Source: Brachybacterium massiliense
GTDB taxonomy: Bacteria; Actinomycetota; Actinomycetes; Actinomycetales; Dermabacteraceae
NCBI RefSeq assembly: GCF_900184245.1
Contig: NZ_FXXB01000008.1
Coordinates: 1,178,001 to 1,242,000, forward strand
Length of the DNA: 64,000 nucleotides
Direction of reading: 5' to 3'
Part shown: positions 28,820 to 35,934 of the stretch, piece by piece
How the letters are laid out: each line of letters opens with the position of its first letter
Position numbering within the stretch: position 1 is the stretch's first letter
The notes under the pieces: model-generated
Told to the model about the DNA's origin: nothing
What the model saw: the letters and a program-made list of their open reading frames with translations, nothing else
Databases searched by the model: none
Program-made: the position numbers and the translations under genes

Positions 28820-29845
28820 CTAGCGACCTGCGGGCCGCAGGGGAAGGTGCGCCGAGCGCCGCGGCGCGAGCGATCCGCCGACGCGCAGCACCATCCAGGC
28901 CGCCGCGAGCCACAGCACCCAGGAGGCGCCGTCGAGCAACCAGGCGGTGCCCGGATCCACCGGGCCGATCACGTTCTGCTCGATCGCGACGCGGACGCTG
29001 CTGAACAGGCCGTGGCCGAGCACGGCGGTCCAGGCGGTGCCGGAGATCTCGCGCAGCGCCGCGAGCAGCGGTGCCACCGCGACGATGGTGCCCAGGTAGC
29101 TCACGGCCCCGCGGGGCGTGAGCCCCAGGGCGAGCACGATCGGGGCGTGCCACAGCGCCCACAGCCCGCCGATCAGCAGGGACAGGCGCCAGAAGCCGAG
29201 CGGGGCGAGCTGGTCGTGCAACCATCCCCGCCAGCCGGCCTCCTCGCCGATCGCGAACAGCGCCTGCATCACGAGCACCGCCGGGACCGCCAGCAGCAGC
29301 GAGGTCAACGGCACCGGGCCCGCGATCGGCGGGGCGCCGGCGCCGAGACCGATCAGCACCCGGGCCAGCGGCACCATCGTGAACGCGGTGATCGCGGCGA
29401 GAGAGGTGATGAGAAGCGCCGGCCATGAGGGGACGGTGAGCGCGAGGGCGCGGTGCCAGGGGCGGCCGCGTCGGCGCACCGCGAGCGCGGCGAGCAGCGG
29501 GGTCAGCTGCGCGATCGGCACCACCAGTCCGAGCGCCGCCTCGGGCAGCAGGTCGAGGGCGAAGGGCAGGGAGAGCAGGGTGGTGGCGCCGACGGCGAGG
29601 GCGAGGAAGACGAGCAGCCGTGGGAAGTCGAGGCGGTGCGGGCGGTCGCGGGCCTCGACGTCGAGGGACGATCCGGGCGCGGTGCCGGAGAGGGCGTCGG
29701 AGGAGGGGGCTGCTGGGGCGGGCGAGGCATGGTGCGCTCCTGAGCGGGATGCGCGGGCCCTGGGCGGGTGCCGCGTCGTGATCCACCGTAGGAATCGGTG
29801 CTGCCTGCCGGTACGGGGGCATCCGCCCGCCCGGGGTGGGGTCAT
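28820..29845 (-). CDS. CPBP family intramembrane metalloprotease (start uncertain)
   Basis: Membrane protein of the Rce1/CAAX protease-bacteriocin-processing family. The catalytic motifs are EEAGWRGWLHDQL (Glu-Glu-x3-Arg) and LWALWHAPIVLALGL (His), both on predicted helices, with a further conserved His in AVLGHGLFSSV. About seven to eight helices are seen. The start is a problem: the frame has ATG at 29845 and further upstream into the SRP RNA, while the only ATG with a good ribosome site (AGGAG, ATG at 29730) is in another frame. A frameshift in the low-complexity N-terminus or a start at 29845 are both possible. Confidence 0.78.
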   Translation of the reverse strand: MTPPRAGGCPRTGRQHRFLRWITTRHPPRARASRSGAHHASPAPAAPSSDALSGTAPGSSLDVEARDRPHRLDFPRLLVFLALAVGATTLLSLPFALDLLPEAALGLVVPIAQLTPLLAALAVRRRGRPWHRALALTVPSWPALLITSLAAITAFTMVPLARVLIGLGAGAPPIAGPVPLTSLLLAVPAVLVMQALFAIGEEAGWRGWLHDQLAPLGFWRLSLLIGGLWALWHAPIVLALGLTPRGAVSYLGTIVAVAPLLAALREISGTAWTAVLGHGLFSSVRVAIEQNVIGPVDPGTAWLLDGASWVLWLAAAWMVLRVGGSLAPRRSAHLPLRPAGR

Positions 29846-29890
29846 CCCCCGCCTGCCGTCGCGGGGCCGCGGGGTGCGTCCGGGCATGAA

Positions 29891-29982
29891 GCGACCCCTC
29901 GCGCACCTGCCAGAGCTCACCTGCCCTTGCTGCCGTCAAGCCCTGGGGGAGTTCAGCAAGATGACACCGCACGAGGGGTCGC
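29891..29982 (-). ncRNA. ffs: signal recognition particle RNA (small, 4.5S type)
   Basis: The reverse strand reads a closed hairpin: 5' GCGACCCCTC pairs with 3' GAGGGGTCGC, and the apical domain holds CCCAGGGC, then GACGGCAGCAAGGGCAGG, matching the conserved SRP54-binding core (GGNAGGCAGCA type with flanking GC pairs) of actinobacterial 4.5S RNAs. The length of about 92 nt is normal for this group. The RNA binds Ffh and targets membrane proteins to the Sec translocon. It lies between the CPBP protease gene and the alanine symporter, not next to dnaX as in many relatives. Confidence 0.88.
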
Positions 29983-29987
29983 CACCA

Positions 29988-29993
29988 GTGTAA
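29988..29993 (-). promoter_or_regulatory. likely -10 element of SRP RNA promoter
   Basis: On the reverse strand TACACT lies about 6 bases upstream of the first paired base of the SRP RNA, the spacing expected of a sigma-70-type -10 box. No strong -35 box is apparent. Confidence 0.5.
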
Positions 29994-30197
29994 CGGCTCG
30001 TCGGCCCCGGGTCCGCGCCGCGCGGGGCGATCCCGCTCACGACACGCCGCACCGCACCCGCACGCCTCCCCGCAGTATCGCCCCGACCTGCGCGCTCGCG
30101 TCCGCCACGCCGGACGCTCCATCACGAACGGGCAACGGGGACCTGGATGAACTCTCAGAATCGGAGCGCGTCCAGTATGTTCCATTCAACACCAGAG

Positions 30198-30213
30198 GGT
30201 GACCGCGGTCACC
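30198..30213. promoter_or_regulatory. 16-bp perfect palindrome upstream of alanine symporter
   Basis: GGTGACCGCGGTCACC is a perfect palindrome 53 bp before the symporter start, with TATGTT (possible -10) about 20 bases upstream of it. Its position suggests an operator for a dimeric regulator. The regulator is not identified. The rest of 29994-30197 holds no gene. Confidence 0.5.
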
Positions 30214-30266
30214 TTCTATGCGCGGCGCCAAAGGTGTCGCCGCTTCCCCTCTCCCCAGGAGCGCAC

Positions 30267-31838
30267 ATGTTCTCAGAGCTCATCTCGGGCGCCAACATCC
30301 TGATCTGGTCGGTCCCGCTGATCGGTCTGTGCCTGCTCGCCGGTCTCTACTTCACGATCCGCACCGGCCTCCTCCAGGTGCGCAACCTCCCGGACATGAT
30401 CGATCAGCTCAGGAAGGGCGAGACCTCGCCGGACGGCACCTCGTCCTTCCAGTCGCTGATGATGTCGCTCTCGGGCCGCGTGGGAATGGGCAACATCGGC
30501 GGCGTCGCCACCGCGATCGCCTTCGGCGGCCCCGGCGCCGTGTTCTGGATGTGGGTCTCCGCCTTCCTCGGCGCCTCCACCTCGTTCATCGAGTGCACCC
30601 TGGGCCAGATCTACAAGGAGAAGGACCCGGACACCGGCGAGTACCGCGGCGGTCCGGCGTACTACTTCGAGAAGGCCTACAAGCACAAGGCCCCCGGCCT
30701 CTCGGTCTTCTACGGCATCCTCTTCTCGATCGTCACGATCCTCGCGATGAGCTTCTTCCTGCCGGGCGTGCAGGCCAACGGCATGGCCTCCGCGATCGAC
30801 AGCGCCTGGGGCGTCCCCGCCTGGGTCACCGCCATCGGCCTGGTCATCCTGCTCGGCTTCATCGTGATCGGCGGTGTCAAGCGCATCGCCCGCTTCGCGG
30901 TGATCGTGGTGCCCGTGATGGCGATCCTGTACGTGATCATCGCGCTGGTGGTGTTCTTCCTGAACTTCTCCGAGATCCCGCGGGTGTTCGGGCTGATCTT
31001 CGGCAGCGCCTTCGGCATCCAGCCGATCTTCGGCGCGATCATCGGCCTGGCCATCAAGTGGGGCGTCCAGCGCGGCATCTACTCCAACGAGGCCGGCCAG
31101 GGCACCGGCCCGCACGCCGCGGCCGCCGCCGAGGTCTCCCACCCCGCCAAGCAGGGCTTCGCGCAATCGTTCTCGGTGTACATCGACACCCTGTTCGTGT
31201 GCTCCGCGACCGCGTTCATCATCATCTCCACCGGCATGTTCAACACCTTCGAGAACGAGGAGTGGCTGGAGGGCGAGTCGCCGGTGATCGGCAGCGGTGT
31301 GGGCGAGATGTCCACCAGCGTCGAGCCGGGCCCGAACTACGTCCAGTCCGGCCTCGACTCGGTGTTCCCCGGCGCCGGGCCGTCCTTCATCGCGATCGCG
31401 CTGTCCTTCTTCGTGTTCACCACGATCGTGGCCTACTACTACATGGCCGAGGTGAACCTGAACTACCTCACCCGCAAGATGAAGAACCGCGTGGCCGCCC
31501 GCGGCATGCTCCGCGCCCTACAGGCCCTGGTGCTGGTGTCCGTGGCCTACGGCGCGGTCACCACCGCCGGCGCCGCCTGGGGCCTCGGTGACATCGGCGT
31601 GGGCTCGATGGCCTGGTTGAACATCATGGGCATTCTGTTCCTCCAGGTCCCGGCGCTGAAGGCGCTCAAGGACTACCGCGAGCAGAAGAAGCAGGGCCTG
31701 GATCCGCAGTTCGATCCCCGCAAGCTCGGGATCGAGGGTGCGACCTTCTGGGAGCTGCGGGCCGACGGCATGAACCTCCAGGGCAAGGCCGGTGGCGAGC
31801 TGCCGCCCGAGCAGCTGGGGATCGACACGAAGAAGTGA
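30267..31838 (+). CDS. alanine/glycine:cation symporter (AGCS family)
   Basis: Sodium-coupled alanine or glycine importer (523 aa), with about ten helices. Family marks are GRVGMGNIGGVATAIAFGGP near residue 75, the GGPAYYFEKAYKH segment and the long signature GVQRGIYSNEAGQGTGPHAA (about residue 265). ATG 30267 with AGGAG 6 bases upstream is chosen; an in-frame ATG at 30147 would add 40 hydrophilic residues across the palindromic operator. It stands alone between that operator and a strong bidirectional hairpin. Confidence 0.95.
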   Translation: MFSELISGANILIWSVPLIGLCLLAGLYFTIRTGLLQVRNLPDMIDQLRKGETSPDGTSSFQSLMMSLSGRVGMGNIGGVATAIAFGGPGAVFWMWVSAFLGASTSFIECTLGQIYKEKDPDTGEYRGGPAYYFEKAYKHKAPGLSVFYGILFSIVTILAMSFFLPGVQANGMASAIDSAWGVPAWVTAIGLVILLGFIVIGGVKRIARFAVIVVPVMAILYVIIALVVFFLNFSEIPRVFGLIFGSAFGIQPIFGAIIGLAIKWGVQRGIYSNEAGQGTGPHAAAAAEVSHPAKQGFAQSFSVYIDTLFVCSATAFIIISTGMFNTFENEEWLEGESPVIGSGVGEMSTSVEPGPNYVQSGLDSVFPGAGPSFIAIALSFFVFTTIVAYYYMAEVNLNYLTRKMKNRVAARGMLRALQALVLVSVAYGAVTTAGAAWGLGDIGVGSMAWLNIMGILFLQVPALKALKDYREQKKQGLDPQFDPRKLGIEGATFWELRADGMNLQGKAGGELPPEQLGIDTKK

Positions 31839-31869
31839 CCCCTCCGGGGCCGTGACCGCTCGGCCCCGC

Positions 31870-31926
31870 ACAGCACGGCGCCCGGTGCCGCGTGGATCCT
31901 CCACGTGACACCGGGCGCGGTGCTGT
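31870..31926. terminator. bidirectional terminator-like hairpin
   Basis: Two 27-base arms, starting ACAGCACGGCGCCCGGTG and ending CGCGGTGCTGT, pair at 24 of 27 positions around a TCC loop. It sits between the convergent symporter and aldo/keto reductase genes. There is no T-run, as is common in high-GC actinobacteria. Confidence 0.75.
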
Positions 31927-31987
31927 CTGCGAGCAACCGGGGCGCGGGGCCCGAGACGGGTGCCGAGGCCCCAGGGGCGGAGTCGGC

Positions 31988-32992
31988 TCAGCTCAGGCGG
32001 TGCGCCGGGGAGACGGTCTTCGCCGGGTCGGTCTCGGGGATCTCGCCGAGCACCTCGTCGATCCGAGCCTTCACGTCGGCCTCGAGCGTGATGCCGGCGG
32101 CCTTGACGTTCTCGGTGATCTGCTCGGGGCGGGAGGCGCCGATGATGGCGCCGGCGACGTTGTCGTTGCTGAGCACCCAGGCCACGGCCAGCTGCGCCAT
32201 CGACAGGCCCAGCTCCGCGGCGATCGGCTCGAGGCCTTGGACCGCCTCGAGCACCTCGTCGTCCAGGAAGCGCTTGATCATGTCCGCGCCGCCCTTCTCG
32301 TCGCGGGCGCGCGAGCCCTCGGGCAGCTCGGCCCCGGGCTTGTACTTGCCGGTGAGGATGCCCTGCGCGACCGGGGACCACACGATCTGGGAGATGCCGA
32401 GCTCGCGCGAGGTGGGCACCACGCGCTCCTCGATCACGCGCCACAGCATCGAGTACTGGGGCTGGTTGGAGATCAGTTGGATGCCGAGCTCGCGGGCCAG
32501 CTGATGGCCGGCGCGCAGCTGATCGGCGTTCCACTCGGAGACCCCGATGTACAGCGCCTTGCCGGAGTGGACCACGTCGGCGAAGGCCTGCATGGTCTCT
32601 TCGAGCGGGGTCGCATCGTCGTAGCGGTGGGCCTGGTAGAGGTCGACGTAGTCGGTCTGCAGGCGCTCGAGGGAGGCGTCGATCGACTCGCGGATGTGCT
32701 TGCGGGAGAGGCCGGTGTCGTTGTGGCCCTTGGGCCCGGTGGGGAAGTAGACCTTGGTGAGGATCTCGAGGGACTCGCGCCGCTCGCCCTTGAGCGCCTC
32801 GCCGAGCACCACCTCGGCGGCGGTGTTGGCGTAGGTGTCGGCGGTGTCGAAGGTCGAGATGCCGGCGTCGAGCGCGGCGCGCACGCAGGCGCGGGCGCGC
32901 TCGTCCTCCACCTGGGAGGCGTGGGTGAGCCAGTTGCCGTAGATGATCTCGCTGATCTTGAGGCCGGAGCGGCCGAGGTGACGGTGTTCCAT
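31988..32992 (-). CDS. aldo/keto reductase (Kv-beta-like)
   Basis: NADPH-dependent oxidoreductase (334 aa) with the TIM-barrel AKR fold. It starts MEHRHLGRSGLKISEIIYGN; the catalytic tetrad is in FDTADTYANTAAE (Asp, Tyr), LTKVYFPTGPK (Lys) and YQAHRYDDATP (His). IVWSPVAQGILTGKYKPG and the cofactor loop GASRPEQITENVKA are typical of the voltage-gated potassium channel beta/YghZ group. It acts on unspecified aldehydes or ketones. Its start at 32992 lies 112 bp from the divergent DUF779 gene. Confidence 0.93.
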   Translation of the reverse strand: MEHRHLGRSGLKISEIIYGNWLTHASQVEDERARACVRAALDAGISTFDTADTYANTAAEVVLGEALKGERRESLEILTKVYFPTGPKGHNDTGLSRKHIRESIDASLERLQTDYVDLYQAHRYDDATPLEETMQAFADVVHSGKALYIGVSEWNADQLRAGHQLARELGIQLISNQPQYSMLWRVIEERVVPTSRELGISQIVWSPVAQGILTGKYKPGAELPEGSRARDEKGGADMIKRFLDDEVLEAVQGLEPIAAELGLSMAQLAVAWVLSNDNVAGAIIGASRPEQITENVKAAGITLEADVKARIDEVLGEIPETDPAKTVSPAHRLS

Positions 32993-33104
32993 GGGCTTCA
33001 CCCTATGGCCGCCCGTCGTACGGAGCGCAGGGTCTATCCTGGTGGCCCATGTCACAGTGCGGTGGTCTCGCCGCTCGTCGGCACGCTCTCGGAAGGGGAC
33101 GACC

Positions 33105-33581
33105 ATGACCGGAACCTCCACCACCCCCGCGCCGCAGTCCGGGCAGCCGCCCGCTCCGCCGCTGCCCGAGCCCACCGAGGCGGATGACGTCCTGGAGATG
33201 GAGCCGACGGTCGAGGGCGAGGACTTCTCCCGCGTGGCCTTCACCGCCGCGGCGGTCGCCCAGATCCAGCGGCTGATCGACCGCAACGGCCCGCTGATGT
33301 TCCACCAGTCCGGCGGCTGCTGCGACGGCTCCTCCCCCATGTGCTACCCGGAGGGCGACTTCCTCACCGGCGATGCCGACGTGCGGATGGGCCATGTCGA
33401 GGTGCCGCTGCCGGACGGCACCACCAGCCCGCTGGACTTCTGGATGAGCCGCGAGCAGTTCGCCTACTGGCGCCACACCCATCTCACGATCGACCTGGTG
33501 GATGGCCGCGGCGGCGGGTTCAGCCTCGAGACGCCCGACGGGAAGAGGTTCCTGACCAGGTCGCGGATGCTCGAGGAGTGA
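33105..33581 (+). CDS. DUF779 domain protein
   Basis: Protein of 158 aa with a low-complexity N-terminus and a DUF779 domain. The family mark is LMFHQSGGCCDGSSPMCYP, a Cys-Cys-x6-Cys cluster likely to bind metal or be redox active, followed by DFWMSREQFAYWRHTHLTID. Homologues are often encoded next to aldehyde dehydrogenases. Here it is divergent from an aldo/keto reductase, so a link with aldehyde metabolism is plausible but unproven. GGAAGGGGA precedes the ATG at 33105. Confidence 0.88.
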   Translation: MTGTSTTPAPQSGQPPAPPLPEPTEADDVLEMEPTVEGEDFSRVAFTAAAVAQIQRLIDRNGPLMFHQSGGCCDGSSPMCYPEGDFLTGDADVRMGHVEVPLPDGTTSPLDFWMSREQFAYWRHTHLTIDLVDGRGGGFSLETPDGKRFLTRSRMLEE

Positions 33582-33590
33582 CCTCGGCGC

Positions 33591-34256
33591 TCAGCGGGCG
33601 TCGGCCCCGGCGTCGGCCGCGGGCGGGAGCGGGGTCAGAGGGATCATCCGCATCGCGTGCTCGCGATGGGCCATCATCCGCAGGGTGAGCAGCAGCGGTT
33701 CGAGCATCACCGTGCCCACCACGACGCGGTGCACCGCGTCGTCGTCGCCGTCGGGGAACGCGGCGATATCGCGCGCGGCGACGAGGTCCATCGCGTCGGC
33801 GTAGTGGTCGAGCATGGCGTCATCGATCTCGATGCCCGCGTCCTCGCACGCCTCCCACACCCGCGCCAGGCGCGCGAGCAGCAGATCCTCGGGGATATCC
33901 GACCAGCCCCTGCGCCGCATCCAGTCGAGGGCGCGGGCCCCGGAACTCGTCTCGTCCTCATGCGCGTCCACGGGGGTCTCGCCCTGCAGCAGGGCGTCCT
34001 GGGCGGTGGCGAGCACGTCGATCCGTGTGGGTTCCGGGGCGTCGAGGACGCCGACGATCCGCCGCACCATGGCGATGCCGAGCCCGCCGGCGTCGGTCAG
34101 GGCACGGATCAGGAGGATCCGCTCCACGTGCGACTCGCCGTACTCGGCCGTGGTGCGGGAGGTGGGCTCACCGGGGGCGAGGAGACCCTCGCGCAGGTAG
34201 AACTTGATCGTGCCGACGGGCAGCTCCGTGCGCGCGGCGAGCTCGGAGATTCTCAT
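33591..34256 (-). CDS. MerR family transcriptional regulator
   Basis: N-terminal MerR winged helix (MRISELAARTELPVGTIKFY, LREGLLAPGEPTSRTTAEYG) and a dimerisation helix (VERILLIRALTDAGGLGIAM). The C-terminal 130 residues form a helical ligand domain of the TipAS-like or unknown type, without the cysteines of metal sensors. It is convergent with the DUF779 gene, 9 bp apart. Its target may be its own promoter in the 334-bp gap upstream; I see no clear 19-bp-spaced MerR operator there. Confidence 0.87.
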   Translation of the reverse strand: MRISELAARTELPVGTIKFYLREGLLAPGEPTSRTTAEYGESHVERILLIRALTDAGGLGIAMVRRIVGVLDAPEPTRIDVLATAQDALLQGETPVDAHEDETSSGARALDWMRRRGWSDIPEDLLLARLARVWEACEDAGIEIDDAMLDHYADAMDLVAARDIAAFPDGDDDAVHRVVVGTVMLEPLLLTLRMMAHREHAMRMIPLTPLPPAADAGADAR

Positions 34257-34525
34257 CGTCCTCCTTCCCGGTCAGCGGCATCGGACGCCCCGATTGTGCC
34301 CCACGCCCGCCGTCGCGTGCGGGGCGATCCATGCGCCTCGCCCCTTGACGCCGAGCCCCGTCGGCCCCGTTCTTGGAAACCACCACTTTCTCGTTGAGCC
34401 GAGAATGCCATGGGCCTCTCTCCGTCGGCCGCAGACCCCCGAATCTGACCCATGCCGAGCCCGACAGACTGGTGTTCTCCTACATCGGTATGACGATCCG
34501 CGCTGCCTGGCGCCCCGGGGGCGGA

Positions 34526-34601
34526 TGGTCAGATACGGGATCATGTGCGAGGAGTACGGCTATATGACCGTAGTCATCGCTATGTCGCCACTACCTGACC
34601 A
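34526..34601. repeat. palindromic repeat family B, copy 4
   Basis: Outer arms TGGTCAGATA and TACCTGACCA (9 of 10 paired) enclose an inner near-palindrome from GAGTACGGCTATA to TGACCGTAGTC at 34552-34575. The right arm overlaps the last codons and stop of the FAD oxidoreductase gene. The remaining part of the gap, 34257-34525, has lower GC than its surroundings in places and no gene that I can support. Confidence 0.72.
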
Positions 34602-35751
34602 GGCTCCGCGCCACCAGGCGGCTCACGCCTGGCACGCCGATCGCGCGGCGCCCGATCTGCTGCAGGCGCAGCTGGAGGGGACTGGACGGGGTGAAGAACG
34701 AGGCGCTGCGACGCCCGGAGCGCTGCACCGCCTCGACCGTCGACCGCCACCGCCGCTCGTACTCGGCGAGCCCCGCCTCGAGATGCGGCCCGGTCGCGCG
34801 AAGGCTCCTGGCGAGCGCCTCCGCCCCCGCGATCGCGAGGGAGGTGCCCTGCCCGGCGAGCAGTGAGGGGGCATGGGCGGCGTCCCCGGCGAGCACCACC
34901 CGGCCATTGCTCCAGCGGGGCGCCACGGACTGGGCCACGAGGTCGTCGTAGAAGCTCTCCGGCGCATGGACCAGCGCGCGATCCACCTGCGGATGCAGGC
35001 CCGCGAAATCCCGCTGGAGGCGCTCGCGGTCCGGGGTGGGACGCTGGGTGAGCGCGGGGTCCACGCGCTCGGCGAGCATCACACCGACGCGGGCGGCATC
35101 GGCGGCATAGGCCCAGCCCACCCGGCCCACGGTGTCCGTGATCAGCAGGCGCTCCCCCAGCTCGGCCGCGAGCCCCGGGTCCTCGTACAGGTAGCTCGCC
35201 ACCCGGTACCCCATCGGCAGGATCCCGCCATGACCGGGAGCGACGATCTCCCGGGCGAGCGAGCGCACCCCATCGCAGGCGATCACCAGGTCGGCAGAGA
35301 TCTCGGTGCCGTCGGCGAGCTCGACCAGGGCGCGGGTGGGAGCGCCCGCTCCCCGCAGTCCTGTCTGGCGCAGGGCCACCGCTCGCGCCGAGTATCGCAG
35401 CTGGACCGAGGCGGGCAGCTGCGCGAGCAGCCCCAGCTCCACCTCGGGCCGCAGGATCGAGAAGTACCGACCGCCGGTCGCGCGGGCCAGGGGGCCGACG
35501 TCGATCCGCCCGGTCTCGGTCCCATCCGGCGCCGCGTAGCGGATCCCCTCGAAGACGTGGCCTCGAGAGCGCAGCTCCTCGATCAGCCCCATCCGCTCCG
35601 CGGCGACGTAGCCGGGGCCGAAGAAGTCGATCATGTAGCCGCCTCCGCGCGGGCCCGGGGAGGCCTCGAGCACGGTGACGTCATGATCCGGGACGAGCTG
35701 ATGGGCGAGGGCGAGGCCGGCGATGCCGCCGCCGATGAGGGTGACGTCCAT
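34591..35751 (-). CDS. FAD-dependent monooxygenase (PHBH-type)
   Basis: Flavoprotein (386 aa) related to aromatic-ring hydroxylases and TetX-like enzymes. It has the N-terminal dinucleotide-binding fold VTLIGGGIAGLALAHQLV, the middle DG-type motif LVIACDGVRSLAREIV and the second FAD motif VVLAGDAAHAPSLLAGQGTS. These bind FAD and NADPH in the class A flavin monooxygenases. GGAG lies 6 bases before the ATG at 35751. The start region is triplicated (see tandem repeat). Substrate unknown. No cotranscribed neighbours. Confidence 0.88.
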   Translation of the reverse strand: MDVTLIGGGIAGLALAHQLVPDHDVTVLEASPGPRGGGYMIDFFGPGYVAAERMGLIEELRSRGHVFEGIRYAAPDGTETGRIDVGPLARATGGRYFSILRPEVELGLLAQLPASVQLRYSARAVALRQTGLRGAGAPTRALVELADGTEISADLVIACDGVRSLAREIVAPGHGGILPMGYRVASYLYEDPGLAAELGERLLITDTVGRVGWAYAADAARVGVMLAERVDPALTQRPTPDRERLQRDFAGLHPQVDRALVHAPESFYDDLVAQSVAPRWSNGRVVLAGDAAHAPSLLAGQGTSLAIAGAEALARSLRATGPHLEAGLAEYERRWRSTVEAVQRSGRRSASFFTPSSPLQLRLQQIGRRAIGVPGVSRLVARSLVR

Positions 35752-35810
35752 GCTCCGACGCTACCCGGGCATGCTCCGACGCGCCCGGGCATGCTCCGAC
35801 GCGCCCGGGA
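35749..35810. repeat. 20-bp tandem repeat duplicating a ribosome-site/start unit
   Basis: Three head-to-tail copies of a 20-21 bp unit lie at the start of the FAD monooxygenase. Read on the coding strand each contains GTCGGAGCATG, i.e. a GGAG site and an ATG; only the copy nearest the gene starts the long frame. The other two ATGs give very short out-of-frame peptides. Confidence 0.75.
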
Positions 35811-35864
35811 GCGCGTTGCAGAATTGGGGTATACGCACGCTCTATACCCCAGTTATGTCACGCC
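35811..35864. repeat. palindromic repeat family A, copy 5
   Basis: Left arm GCAGAATTGGGGTATA and right arm TATACCCCAGTTATGTCAC around CGCACGCTC. The TGGGGTATA/TATACCCCA core is perfect; the left outer part (GCGCGTTGC) has diverged. It lies between the 3' end of the ABC exporter operon and the start region of the FAD monooxygenase. Confidence 0.75.
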
Positions 35865-35934
35865 CGCGGGCGGGGCTGGCGGCGCGAGGGGCGCCCACGG
35901 GAGGGGCGGCCCGCGAGCCGAGCCCCTGCCCCCG

